This document shows, piece by piece, positions 43,701-54,285 of a stretch of DNA of 64,000 bases. The stretch lies in the NCBI GenBank assembly GCA_963966185.1, contig CAWZYM010000423.1, positions 231,001-295,000 on the forward strand. The letters run 5' to 3'. The translations under genes were made by a program, and so were the position numbers. The notes under the pieces were generated by a model. The model worked only from the letters and a program-made list of their open reading frames with translations, ran no database searches and was not told the DNA's origin. The number at the start of each line of letters is the position of its first letter. Within the stretch, counting starts at the first letter, position 1. The stretch comes from Rhabditoides inermis. Its lineage: Eukaryota > Nematoda > Chromadorea > Rhabditida > Rhabditidae.

Positions 43701-46399
43701 ATGTGATTACTGATATCATAGAGGTCTTTTGGTTGATCGGAAAGATTATCGATGATTAAACCGCACGACGTAAAAGATAAAACATTACAGACTCGATATT
43801 CAATGTTAAAGTCAAATGTGTATCCAAGATCGCGTTTCATGAACACACGATGACTCGATGACTTGATTACTTGATGTCAGTAGCCGGGGTCTAACTGTTC
43901 CCACAGTTGAGGGATTGAGTGGTAAGTATAGAATCAAACTGCGTGAGAACGTGAAAACGGTCTGCGGATACACAACTCTACTCTACTTACAAAAAATACA
44001 AAATATGACCATGTGTATGAAGTAAATGAAGTAATGAAGTGCACATCTTCAGGTAACAACACTGTGCGGAGTTGCGGGAATGTTCATTCCGCGAGCGGCC
44101 ACCTTTCTCTATGCCACCGCGTTGGTGTGAGTTACATTTGCATACATCATGACGTCATTCCCATCTCATTTGCATACTTCAGGTACTACATGTTGTGTCT
44201 ATTCGTTGTCGTCACTCTTCTTTTCAATATTTTCGGAAGCAGACACGATATGAGCGCGTATTTGATACGGCAAGGCATCAAGCTCAGGTTCCAGGTGCGT
44301 CGCGCTCTCCCTCTCTCTTTCCCTCGCTCTCTCTATTTATCTCCGTCTCCCTCTCTCTCTCATCAGTACATCAATTGCCATTACCTCTTGCACGAATGTA
44401 TCAGGCGCGTGTTACCTAGAAACGATGATGTCACGCACACCTGTATTACCGCGAATGATTGCAGGTGGCTCCGGTGTGCTGTCTGAAGTTTCTGCCCACA
44501 GTAGAAGCGACAGAGTGAGTGGCGAAAAGGAGACAACACCTGTTGATGAACAAATCAGCGTGTGTTGAGAAACATAGTTCTATTCTCACAACAAGTACTA
44601 TAGGGAAGTGGATACATGAGGTGAAGACGAAGAGTCATTCAATAGCGTGTAAAACAAGAGAGTCAGACGGCACCTTATGGTTGCAAGCGAGGTACATCGA
44701 ACTATGACGCAGATAGACAGCATTTACATCTAGACTCTAGACAGACAGGAAAGAGACAATGGTAGCAGGTAGTAATCACTGACTCCAGATGCTATGTATA
44801 TTTCTTTCCTCTTTCCCGAGAGAATGTATCACGATTATATATCACGAATTATTTTTACGGACTTTTAGCAACTCGTGCAAGAAAAAGAAAAATGTATAAA
44901 CATGACAAGAAAAATGACAAGAATGATTATAATATATACGGCATACATTAACGTTGAATAGTATCTGAGTATCTTCACCCTGAACTTTACTTCATTGCAG
45001 GAAGATTGTAGAGAGATTTATTTTTTGCCCCCATCCATATTTGTATATAATACCTGAACAACGCGATACAAGAAACTACCACGGCACTTTATGTACGAAT
45101 GAACAGTGACAGAAAGAACAAGACAGTGGTGGTGCAACATGGTTTCCTGAACCACTCGATTCCAGGGAGAACCTGCGGCGGGTGGAGTGGCTGGTATTCC
45201 AGACGCCCTTGCTGAGATGCGTGCTGGAGGTGACCAATGTGGTCATGTTCCTCGAGCTCACGCATAGACACCACACGTCAGTGGCTCGACTTTCTCTCTC
45301 TCTCTCGCTCTCTCTCTCCTCTCTCCCCTCTCACCCCTCTCTCCCCTCTCTCTCTCCATCTATATCTGTCTGTCTTCTCTGTCTCTCTCCCTCTCTCTAT
45401 CTCTCCTTTTCTCTCATCCCTCTAATCCAGCTGGTTCATCTTCTCCAACACTGCCGGTGTGGTTTCAATGTGCGTCGCGTTTTACGGATGCTACATTCTC
45501 ACCCCGCTGGCAAAGGTAAGAAGAGGGAGAGAGAAGGAGAGAGAGGGGGAAGGTGAGAGAGAGGAAGAAAGAGAAAGATGGAGAAAGGGAGAGAGAGGAT
45601 GTGTGTGAGAGAGAGAGGAAAAGAGAGAGAGACTCCCTTTCAGGAGCGTCTTCTCCCCTACCGCTTCACCATTCTCTTTCGCATCGTAGACGTGGCGCAG
45701 TGCCTCTACACCATTCAAAAGTTCTGCTTCGAGGTAGGTTGCAGAAGTTGGATACGTTTCACTAGAACTATGTGTAACATGACAATGACTGTCTCACCAA
45801 TAAGTACTAGTACAAGTTGGTATAATGTTATTACATTATAAGTTTTTCAGGTGGCAGCGAATCTCGAAATCATCCAGCCGGATCGAATGCTCAGCCGGGG
45901 AGCCAAGGCGCAGTGTGAGTGTCAATCAATCAATCAATCCATAATCAATCGATTATCAATAATCAATCGATAATCTTTCAGTCTGGACGTCGTTCATGCT
46001 TACCTGGGAGATGATGTTCCTATCGGCTCTCTCCACCTACCTCCTCCGACCGAGCAAGTGCTCATTTTTCGATCTCTACCCCAGGGTGAGTATCGACTTA
46101 TTGATTTATTGATTGGCTTGGTTTTTAGAACTTTTCACAAAAGCATAGGCATTATTAGTAGACAACTTTGCATGCCCGCGATGTTTTAGGTGACATGAAA
46201 AGTGATTTGATCCGGTTTGAGTTGAATGAACAATTTTCAGTCGCGTCGAGTGAACGACGGCTCGACGCAGACTGTCAACTCGCCCCTTCCAGAAGACAGA
46301 TTCAGCCGACCCTACAGTATACCCACACTGGCAGAGATCGCCAGCGGACAGCCGGGTATCAAGCACTCATCCAGCGGCCAATTCGACGTCATAGCATGA
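40781..46399 (+). CDS. OST-alpha/TMEM184-family membrane transporter
   Basis: Predicted polytopic plasma-membrane protein. Vertebrate OST-alpha (SLC51A) with OST-beta exports bile acids and steroids, but the invertebrate substrate is unknown. Exons 40781-40871, 41725-41806, 42105-42177, 44053-44126, 44183-44294, 44465-44514, 45166-45276, 45431-45515, 45644-45733, 45851-45914, 45982-46085 and 46241-46399 join in phase to 364 aa. Hydrophobic segments: LYLSFLCISCICTVIVLALA, VFMCPVTTLCGVAGMF, YMLCLFVVVTLLF (then FGS), WFIFSNTAGVVSMCVAFY and SFMLTWEMMFLSALSTYLL. Family-like features are the IPRAATF stretch after the second helix, VAPVCCLKFLP and the PLLRCVLEV helix. Intron 3 holds repeat family C. 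Family assignment comes from topology and these motifs; OST-alpha versus TMEM184 is not resolved. Confidence 0.75.
42300..43038 (+). repeat. Dispersed repeat family C, long copy with (ATT)n tail
   Basis: Lies in intron 3 of the transporter gene and ends in (ATT)n at 43018-43038. The last about 100 bp match 20637-20740 inverted. Upstream, a segment of about 75 bp beginning GTTCACTGTGAGACGATAAG occurs twice (42446 and 42625, 179 bp apart). The left boundary is uncertain. Most likely a LINE 3' end or a SINE. Confidence 0.6.
44655..44725 (+). repeat. Dispersed repeat family A, worn partial copy
   Basis: ACAAGAGAGTCAGACGG, then TTGCAAGCGAGGTACATCGA and ACTATGACGCA match the right part of the copy at 11288-11455 with several changes. 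Confidence 0.5.
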
Positions 46400-46888
46400 T
46401 TATGACGTCACCATAGCATGATTGTGACGTCATGGAAAGATTTAGTGACACTTTTGTGATAGTAGTGATGCTCTCATCACTTTTTTTGTCTTTTGGGGAA
46501 ACACGATTCGGGATTGTGCGATTGTCTGTGCATGTTTGTTCACCCTATACCGGTCATATATTTTGTGAAAAAGAAAAGCGATTTTCTATAATAAACGTGT
46601 TTATTTTATGTTTCCCTCGCTGTAAGATTTTAACTTTTAACAAATTGATCAAATTACAAAAGAATTGGCAAACATGATCAAACATTATTCTTACGTTTGT
46701 AGTCGACGAGTTTTCTGATGTCTACTGTCACGTTTCCGCTGCGGTGTCAGTAAGGAATCTTCTGAATTGCGTGGCAGCTGAATTTCCCGAGGATCGTATG
46801 TAGCTTGCCATCACTATGAGAGCACTGTGAATGGGTTGTGTTTGGTATTACTACTTAATACACTATCACTATACTCTGCGCCAGAGCG

Positions 46889-47045
46889 ATAGTTTTCGAT
46901 CTACCTCGCTTGCAATTCGAAATACGGTGCCATAACCGTCTGTCTCTCTTGTTTTGCGCGCTATTGCCGAGAGCCGACTCTCCGTCTGTCTCTGATCTAC
47001 CCCACCGCGCGCAACTTATGGCGAGCATAATAGAACTATATACGA
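46889..47045 (-). repeat. Dispersed repeat family A, copy 2
   Basis: Reverse complement of 11288-11455 over most of its length. It lies between the transporter gene and the minus-strand coiled-coil gene. Confidence 0.7.
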
Positions 47046-47439
47046 TTTACTTGCTTCGATGACTGTTCATATTGCAGGGTTGCTACTATAAGATGGCTGC
47101 AGAGACGTGGCGGTATTTGATCACGAGAGTACGATAGGATCTGAAGACGAAAGGAACTAGTTCACACCCACTGTAAATAAGAAACTCGAATATTATTTCT
47201 TAGACACCTTCTGTCAAAAAAGCTTCTGAGGTTTCTTCTACATAAGTTGTTTCGACGCAATAATAGGATTTCTATGTTTGTTACTCTGTAGCCAGAAAGT
47301 GTTGGTTGTTTTGTAAGCAAACATGCCCTCTTCCCCTCGTTCTCGTTGTAAAAATCACGAGCATTATTGTAACGCAACAAATTCATTACACATGTACAGT
47401 TTCTCTTTCTCCCTCTTTCTCTCTCTTCCCACTCCTTCC

Positions 47440-48720
47440 TCACTCCTTCCTCCTCTTCCTCTCCTTCCTCTCCAGTCTCTTCTCCAGCACCCTCCTATTC
47501 TTCTCTTGGAACGCGACCCGGTGTGCGAGTTGTTCAGCCAGAGACTCGGCCTGAAAAGCAAGCATATACTACAATATAACTATCCATAGAAACAGATTTG
47601 CAATAACATCATGGAAAGTACAACAAAAAGTTATGATGAATGAGTGTCCAACATCAATCAGTTTTCTTCCCAGTGCGGCAAAGCGAATACTGCGGAAGTC
47701 TCATCCTCCTCCTATCGTCATTCCCCTATCTTCCTATCTCATAGTGTTCTCATCTCACTCTATATATTTATTAAAATATTCAATATATTAGAACAGTTGA
47801 AAATTTGATTGTTGAAAATTTCACAATCAATCAATCATTTATCCAGAATCGCTATAACCTGACTATACAACAAGTGCATACGGTACACCACAAGGGCTAA
47901 GCGCTGGGAGAAACACAGTTTAGCAACGGGGATGGTAGGGTCAAAGGTCGAAAGTCGATTTTTGATCGATAATCAGTCGATAATCATTCGATTTCCTTTC
48001 CATAATCCATTAGAATTAGATACCATTATAGACGATAGTGGGGCTCCGGATCTTCCTTTCCTTCCATTATAATCCACAATAATAACTCCGCGGGCTAGGA
48101 AGACAGCGTTCTCATGAGCTATTCCCCGCCTTGCTCAAGGGTACTGGGGGAATATCATTTCGACCCGACCGCGCGATGCGAGAGAGGAAGAAATATTAAT
48201 AATGCCCGGTTAGTGTTGTGGATTATTATGAATAAAATGAATACCTCTATTCGCTGTCGCCGCGTCTGCTCCAGGCGCAGCCTCGCGGCAGTCGCTTCGG
48301 CCTGCGAGTGAAAGGACTGTGCACATTGGAAAGACTGCTCGTGTCATTTCATCATGCATAAGGTCGGTTTCTACTACACCACACGTACTCAACATCCAAT
48401 TCGCGATCCAACCCTAGAAAGGACTGTGCACATTGGACTGCTATACGGTCGTGTCCTCGTGTCGTATTCACCAAAAGACATAAGAGCCGTTTATACCATA
48501 CACTGCACTTTGACGCGTCCAAACCTTGACACATCGCGTCAAGTGGACGCACTGCGCGAGTTAATTTGACAGTTGAAAAATAGACACAAAACATTCATCG
48601 TCAGATTCGTCGGACCGGGACAAACCTTTGCCTTCTCGGCCTGCTGGATAGTGCGCTGCAACTCTTCCAGTACAGTCTCCTCCGCATTCTCACTCGGCTG
48701 TGGAAGGAATGCAGCCGGTG
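47440..48720 (-). CDS. C-terminal exons of an unidentified coiled-coil protein gene
   Basis: Minus-strand exons 48701-48630 (approximate), 48301-48245 and 47550-47440 join in phase zero and end at TGA 47440-47442. They encode PSENAEETVLEELQRTIQQA, then AEATAARLRLEQTRRQRIE and AESLAEQLAHRVAFQEKNRR, ending in a Lys/Arg/Glu-rich tail. Heptad-like spacing of Leu, Ile and Val suggests a continuous coiled coil. Likely upstream coding pieces are LVGEDVLAVYQLRD (about 49021-48975) and LLHIAPDLREYIRVHRDIAP (about 49490-49400), but the joins could not be settled because GA repeats and a foldback element lie between. I cannot name the family. Much of 47551-48244 is intron without recognisable content. 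Confidence 0.5.
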
Positions 48721-48884
48721 ATAGAGTCGACATTCCACAGTGTGAGTTACAATACGAATATGAATAGAGATGGAACAGCTGATTGAATGAAAAGATCGTT
48801 CCGGGGACCACTCGAAAATCCTCTCTCACCGTGAGAGCGGAAGATGGGGAGAGAGAGAGATAGAGAGAAAGAAAAAGAGAGAAA

Positions 48885-48888
<4 letters not shown>

Positions 48889-48962
<74 letters not shown>
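48889..48962. repeat. (AG)n microsatellite
   Basis: About 36 pure AG units following mixed GA-rich sequence. Confidence 0.95.
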
Positions 48963-48963
<1 letters not shown>

Positions 48964-49513
48964 AAGTGCAAACAACCCACTGTCGCGTAGCTGATAAACA
49001 GCTAAAACGTCTTCGCCCACCAATCTGTAACAATTTTTATTAACTTCATAACATGTTCAAAACAAGGAAATGGAAATGGATAACGACAATTGAGAGAACG
49101 ATAAGCAACTAAAACGACAACGAAGAATAGACACCGAACAATGCATGGGTACAGCAACGAATGAACAACATCGCTGTATCTAAACTAAATCTGTGGAAAT
49201 GAAGGCTCATCAGAAAAAATAAAGATGGAGAAATAAAAATCGGAATGTGACGGGGACAGGAAAATCAGTGAAACACTCGGGAGGAGGTATGCATGTGAAA
49301 GGCGGAAAGGGAGATAAACCTCCCTTCACAAGAGACTCTCAACGGTGGTGAGAGCGCGCGCGCCGTCCGATCCAGTGCCTCCAATCACCCACAGTTCCTA
49401 GAACGAGATGAAGATAGTTCTCGTAGATGGCGCAATATCTCTATGAACACGGATGTATTCTCGCAAGTCCGGTGCGATGTGGAGCAGATCAGAGGCGAGT
49501 CAGGCAAAAACTA

Positions 49514-50046
49514 ATTCTCTTCTGAAAAGTACAAGCGTAAAGTACCTCTGTTTGGGTTTATCTCAATTTAACAAAAGCACATGCATAAAACTATTCTTCC
49601 TACACCAAACTATAAACACAAACCTGCTCTCTCAAACGATATGTAGAAACGTATACTTTTTTCGATAATTTGATCAATAGGGGCTTTATAATATACTTTT
49701 TTATCTAATATGAAAGCATTGTGAGAATCAATAAACAGCTATAGAACAATCGTTTAGTTTACAATGATGTTTTCATTATTTCAGAATGTATACAAATATA
49801 AGAGCTTTTTGATAGATGACTCATTTGATAAACGGGTTGATAGAATGTGAGTGATAGAATGCGTGTGTGCAATAGTATATTCATTTTGGCAATTTTTTTT
49901 ATTGTCAATATATTTGTGATCGTTTTGAGAGAGCAGGTTTGTGTTTATAGTTTGGTGTAGGAAGAATAGTTTTATGCATGTGTTTTTGTTAAATTGAGAT
50001 AAACCCAAACAGAGGTACTTTACGCTTGTACTTTTCAGAAGAGAAT
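49514..50046. mobile_element. 533-bp foldback/MITE element with 125-bp inverted repeats
   Basis: Arms 49514-49638 and 49921-50046 begin ATTCTCTTCTGAAAAGTACA and are nearly identical in inverse orientation (I see one mismatch near AACAAAAGCAC/AACAAAAACAC and one indel at the inner edge). The 280-bp centre is AT-rich with no ORF. No clear target duplication. The high arm identity implies recent insertion or gene conversion. Confidence 0.9.
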
Positions 50047-50642
50047 GAATGTCCTTTTGTTGAATTTCAAAGAAATTCTCTTTCTTCGAATGATAAATGT
50101 ATTTTATTCACAATATCACAATGCATAAATATATACATACATTAGATATGTACAGTACATTACATTTTGGACAGCAAAAGTATGTGCATTTTTCATACTT
50201 ATGCTACAACCTCGTTGAAAAGTGCGTTCGACCGTCGATATGAATGCGGGCAAGGCCAGTTTAATTTTTAAAAAAAGTTCTGTTGAAACTTATAGGCAGT
50301 ATTTTTCAACAGTGCAAGTTTCAAAAATTTATCTCTGCTCTGTGACATGATAATAACATTCTGCTAGAGCAGAAATGTTAGTTTCAACACTTCAACACTC
50401 TATCGATATTATTCAATCGATAATCGATCGATGTTCACACTGAGAAGGGGGGAGGAAGAGGGAGGGAGGAAGAGAGAGAACATACCCACTCCTCTCCTTC
50501 CCTCTCTCTCTCTCTCTCCTACTTTTCCGTTACTACTTTTTCACGAACCAACTCAAACAATCCACTACATACCACTTATTTAACTCAAATAAATTCAAAA
50601 CAACAAGGTACGAACAAATTTATCCTCACACAACACAATCGA

Positions 50643-51168
50643 TCATTTTTTGGCTTGAAGTCGATGTTGTAGAGTCTTGTCCACTCTTGTGAGCCTGACC
50701 ACGAGATAGTTTATGTGCGTCGTCTCCTCTGGAAGCTATTTGATTATTAAGGTTTAATATAGAGATATTAGAAAGTCAGACAGAGAAAAACGCACCTGAG
50801 AACGTCGTCCCATGATCCAGCCAGACACTGCGAACGGGTACAGGAACGCGTCACAGGCTGAAATGATTAGGAGTGAATCACGAAAATTAGGATTACGGTA
50901 CCTATATATTAATCGAAAATCGATCAATTGAAAAGGGAGGAGGGTGAGTGAATTCGGAACGATTCAGGAAAAAGAGAGAAAGAGGACGACCCTCGCCAAA
51001 CGAGAGCCGTCTCCCAATCACTCCCACCCCCGAAATCGATCCAATCTACAGTCGGTACCAAACTACTGTAATCTACAGTAATCCCGACCCATATCTCCTC
51101 CCTGCTGGTTCCCGAACAGGTAGGCGAGGTCGACGGCCTCCTAATAATGCGGTAGATGTTGAGGAACA
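50643..51168 (-). CDS. 3' part of an unidentified gene
   Basis: Minus-strand exons at about 51159-51085 (EAVDLAYLFGNQQGGDM), 50857-50796 (CDAFLYPFAVSGWIMGRRSQ) and 50743-50643 (LPEETTHINYLVVRLTRVDK, ending in QAKK and TGA). The joins keep phase with plausible splice sites, although the first donor (GTCGGG) is weak. No family recognised. It lies directly downstream of the decayed glycyl-tRNA synthetase on the same strand, but its sequence is not the tail of that enzyme. No 5' end found. Confidence 0.4.
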
Positions 51169-51228
51169 GTGACGTCATTATCAATCGATAATCTGTTGAT
51201 TATCAATCGATAATCAAGAAATGGAGAA

Positions 51229-51263
<35 letters not shown>

Positions 51264-51476
51264 GAGCCACACCTCTGTGCTCATAACGGCAGCTCCTTCA
51301 TGCCGGGCAGCGTCTCCTGACAACAACTCCAGGCATTGCAACAGCTCCGACCCGGCCCGGCGAGGACGGCAGCAGGGTTGCGGCTCCGGCCACGACCTCG
51401 GCAGCTCCCTTCCCGGCCCGGCGGCAGCAGCAGCTCCTTCTAAAATCACGATCATCGCGTACCTGATCAATCGACC

Positions 51477-52781
51477 GTCCTCCCCTGCAGCTTCTCCCTC
51501 ACGACCTCAATGATCGGCTCGAGCTTCTCGTTGGCAGAGATGGGCAGCAAATAGCACTTGATCGGAGCCACCAGTGGCTTCAGCGCAAGGAACTGCAACA
51601 CACAGCATGTACGCGCTTCAACTGTCTGAAACCCCTACAACTCTCATCCCCCATCTCCCTTAACCATCAGCATCATGTAGCAACAGATAAGCTATCATCA
51701 AGGTGGCTCTTCAAACCAGGTCCTTCTAGAAACACTATAATCCCTGCTCTGACCGTTCTCTGCTCGTCTCCATCCCTCTGCCGGAACGCGTGCTCCAGCA
51801 CAGAGTACATGATGCGGCCGAACGACGGCTCAATCACCGAGGGGACAACCTCCTCCACGTGCACAGGTGCACGTGCACAACAGAGAGCAGAGGTTATGCC
51901 ACTTTACCGCACTGTTTCAGCCCAGGTCATCCTATTGCTTACTCTCCATCGTGGGAACCATAACATTTGTACGTCGAAATCAGGTTGATAAACAAAAAAA
52001 CAGAAGACAAGAGCAGACGAGATAGATAGACCGACCGTATTGCTGAAGCGCTTCACGTTCACCATTTCGGGCTTGAGGTTGAACAAGTTCAAGTCAATCT
52101 TCAGGTTGTACAGCCTAAAAGGAACAAGAATATTCTACATCTCATTCTCACTTGTTTCATCCGTCTTCCTTTCTATACGTATAGTCCCCCTCATTCCCCC
52201 TCCTGCACTCACTGGTTGGTGGCCAGGTCCGTCTCGAGCTGCTGCACCTCCTCGGGCGCGAGGGAGGCAAGCGCCTGCTGGATGCGCATGTAATCCTTGC
52301 CCATGACGGCCATCTGGGGCGCCGCCTCCACGACGTCCACCTGCCCGGGCGCGAGCAGCTTCTTCTCCGCCACCAGCTTCCCGTTGATGACCTTGGCGTG
52401 CTGCGCCAGGTGGTAGCACGCGCGGTCCGCGTTGCCAACGCACTCGATCAATCCGTACGAGGTGAAGGTCTCCGCGTCCCAGCAGTCCTACAACATACCT
52501 TGGAATGAACGTTGAACATGGCAGAATGTAGCGAAATCACTTGCCACTTGATTAAGATGGCGGGACAAGTTTCTTGAATCAAGGTGCATCGGACGTCGTC
52601 GCTAAAGAAAACACAGACGACCCACCTTGGCAAACTTGGCGAGGCTCTTGTCGCTGGAGTCGACAAAGGCTCAATCTCGTACATGGTGAACTCGCGCACG
52701 GATCGGACCCTGGCGCGGGCTGATCTCGTTGCGGGAGCCCATGCGCATGCCAATCTGCGCGGCTGCAAACGGCAACTTGCC
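51477..52781 (-). pseudogene. Decayed glycyl-tRNA synthetase gene fragment
   Basis: Minus-strand pieces match the eukaryotic class II enzyme that charges tRNA-Gly. 52781-52626: GKLPFAAAQIG and RNEISPR, then two indels before REFTMYEIE and FVDSSDKSLAKFAK. 52487-52213: DCWDAE, ECVGNADRACYHL, LVAEKKL. 52114-52036: PEMVNVKRFSNT. About 51860-51754: [20 protein letters not shown]. 51592-51477: FLALKPLVAPIKCYLLPISA. Defects: the frame is lost within the first piece; about 60 residues expected between pieces one and two are absent; motif 3 lacks two residues (SFGRIMY where GLGRIMY is usual); the acceptor AG before HVEEVV is missing; and both the N-terminal half and the end of the anticodon-binding domain are gone. 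Retained introns mean it is a decayed duplicate, not a retrocopy. Confidence 0.85.
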
Positions 52782-53685
52782 CTGCAACATCACCCCAGTC
52801 ACAACCGTTCCCTATGAGCGCCGCGCATCAAATCTGCGAGAAAACACATTTCACCAATGTTTGAATATAATAAAACCATACAATAACTGAAAATGAATTA
52901 ATAAAAACGAAAACTACAATTTCAGTCACGATGTCCACTGTGAGCCTAGCGATATCGATCGATAATCACACCGTCAATCAACGATTCAAAAACACAACTA
53001 TAAAACAATCAACGTACCACGCATGTAGTCTCTCGAGCCGTTTTCCTTCTTCTCTTGATCAGCTTCGTCGCTTCGCCGTGTTCTGGTTGCGCAGCAGACA
53101 CTCGACGTCCATGCTCTGCAAGCACACAATGAATAAACATTGTGCACATGTATACATAATAACGCACTCACGCGCAAACAGTGCACTAATAAAAAAACAA
53201 ATATCAAAACAATGCAGCGCTGTCAATATGTAGAGAATGTTTTACAACAACGCAAAAGAAGGCGCAGAAAGAAGCAAAACATCATCACGTCCATTCTTCG
53301 TTGAGTTTCACAGAAACTATCAGTATTTGTTCAAAGTAAATCAACAAATATAGCAAATAAAAACAATAACAACAATACAAAACGCGCATGAACGACTACG
53401 CAAATCACAAACCGTCTGCATGCACATTATCGATCGCGCTTTCCCGCACAGCGCTCCCCCATCACGAACCAATGAGTGCGCGGGGGCGGGGTTAGTGAGC
53501 GAGTCTTTCAGCGAATCAGCGAACAGCTGCACAACTGACAGACGTGCAGACCTAACCAGCGAACATATTTTTGGGTATTAAACTATTGTTTCATGTTTTG
53601 TTTTTGTTTATAGTTGTTCCACGGATGATTTAGAGACAATATCATGATATAAAACTGAAACATTTATTATTTTAATGATTTACAA
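52782..53685. other. Intergenic region without recognised gene
   Basis: AT-rich sequence. A short minus-strand reading near 53120-53075 (MDVECLLRNQNTAKRR, then a stop) is too little to call. Confidence 0.5.
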
Positions 53686-53766
53686 GCAATTTTGGCGGCC
53701 CTCCGGGCCGAGCGGTTCTGCGCGCCGCTGGATAGAACCCAAACGATCGGCGCTCCGCGCCGATCC
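53686..53766. repeat. GC-rich hairpin pair
   Basis: CGGCCC-TC-CGGGCCG-like and GATCGGCGC-TCC-GCGCCGATC stem-loops lie about 50 bp apart, just past the stop of the BTB gene. They resemble the hairpin pair at 11844-11900 in form, not in sequence. Confidence 0.5.
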
Positions 53767-53796
53767 TAATGCAAAACAAGAGAGGCGAACAGCACA

Positions 53797-54250
53797 CTAG
53801 AATTCGAGCTGTACGTAAGGTATTCCCACCCTGTCCCATACGACGAGGCCGCAGCCGCGGCGGGGCGATGAAAGGACGGGCAGAGAGCGCCATTCATCCT
53901 CCGCGTCACACGCGAACACCTGCAGCATTTTCATGTAAGCTCTTCCCTCTCGCTCTCTTCCTCCGTCCCCTCCCCCCTCTCTCTCTCATCCCCCTCTCTC
54001 TCACCTCATCGCATGTGTTCTCGTCCTCTCCACCAGCCACGAAGGCCACTCCGTCCGTCTCACAAACGCCCATCTGGATGCGAGCCTGAAAAAAAATGGG
54101 AGTGGGAAGAGGGAGGAATAAGTGAAACGGAAAACAGTACATATGTATGTGTTATTGAAGAAAGAGGAGGACGATACGAACAAACCTTGAATTTCGTCGT
54201 GCTCCAAGAAGGCACAGAGAACAGGTGCATCTACAATCAGTACCCGCTCT

Positions 54251-54285
<35 letters not shown>

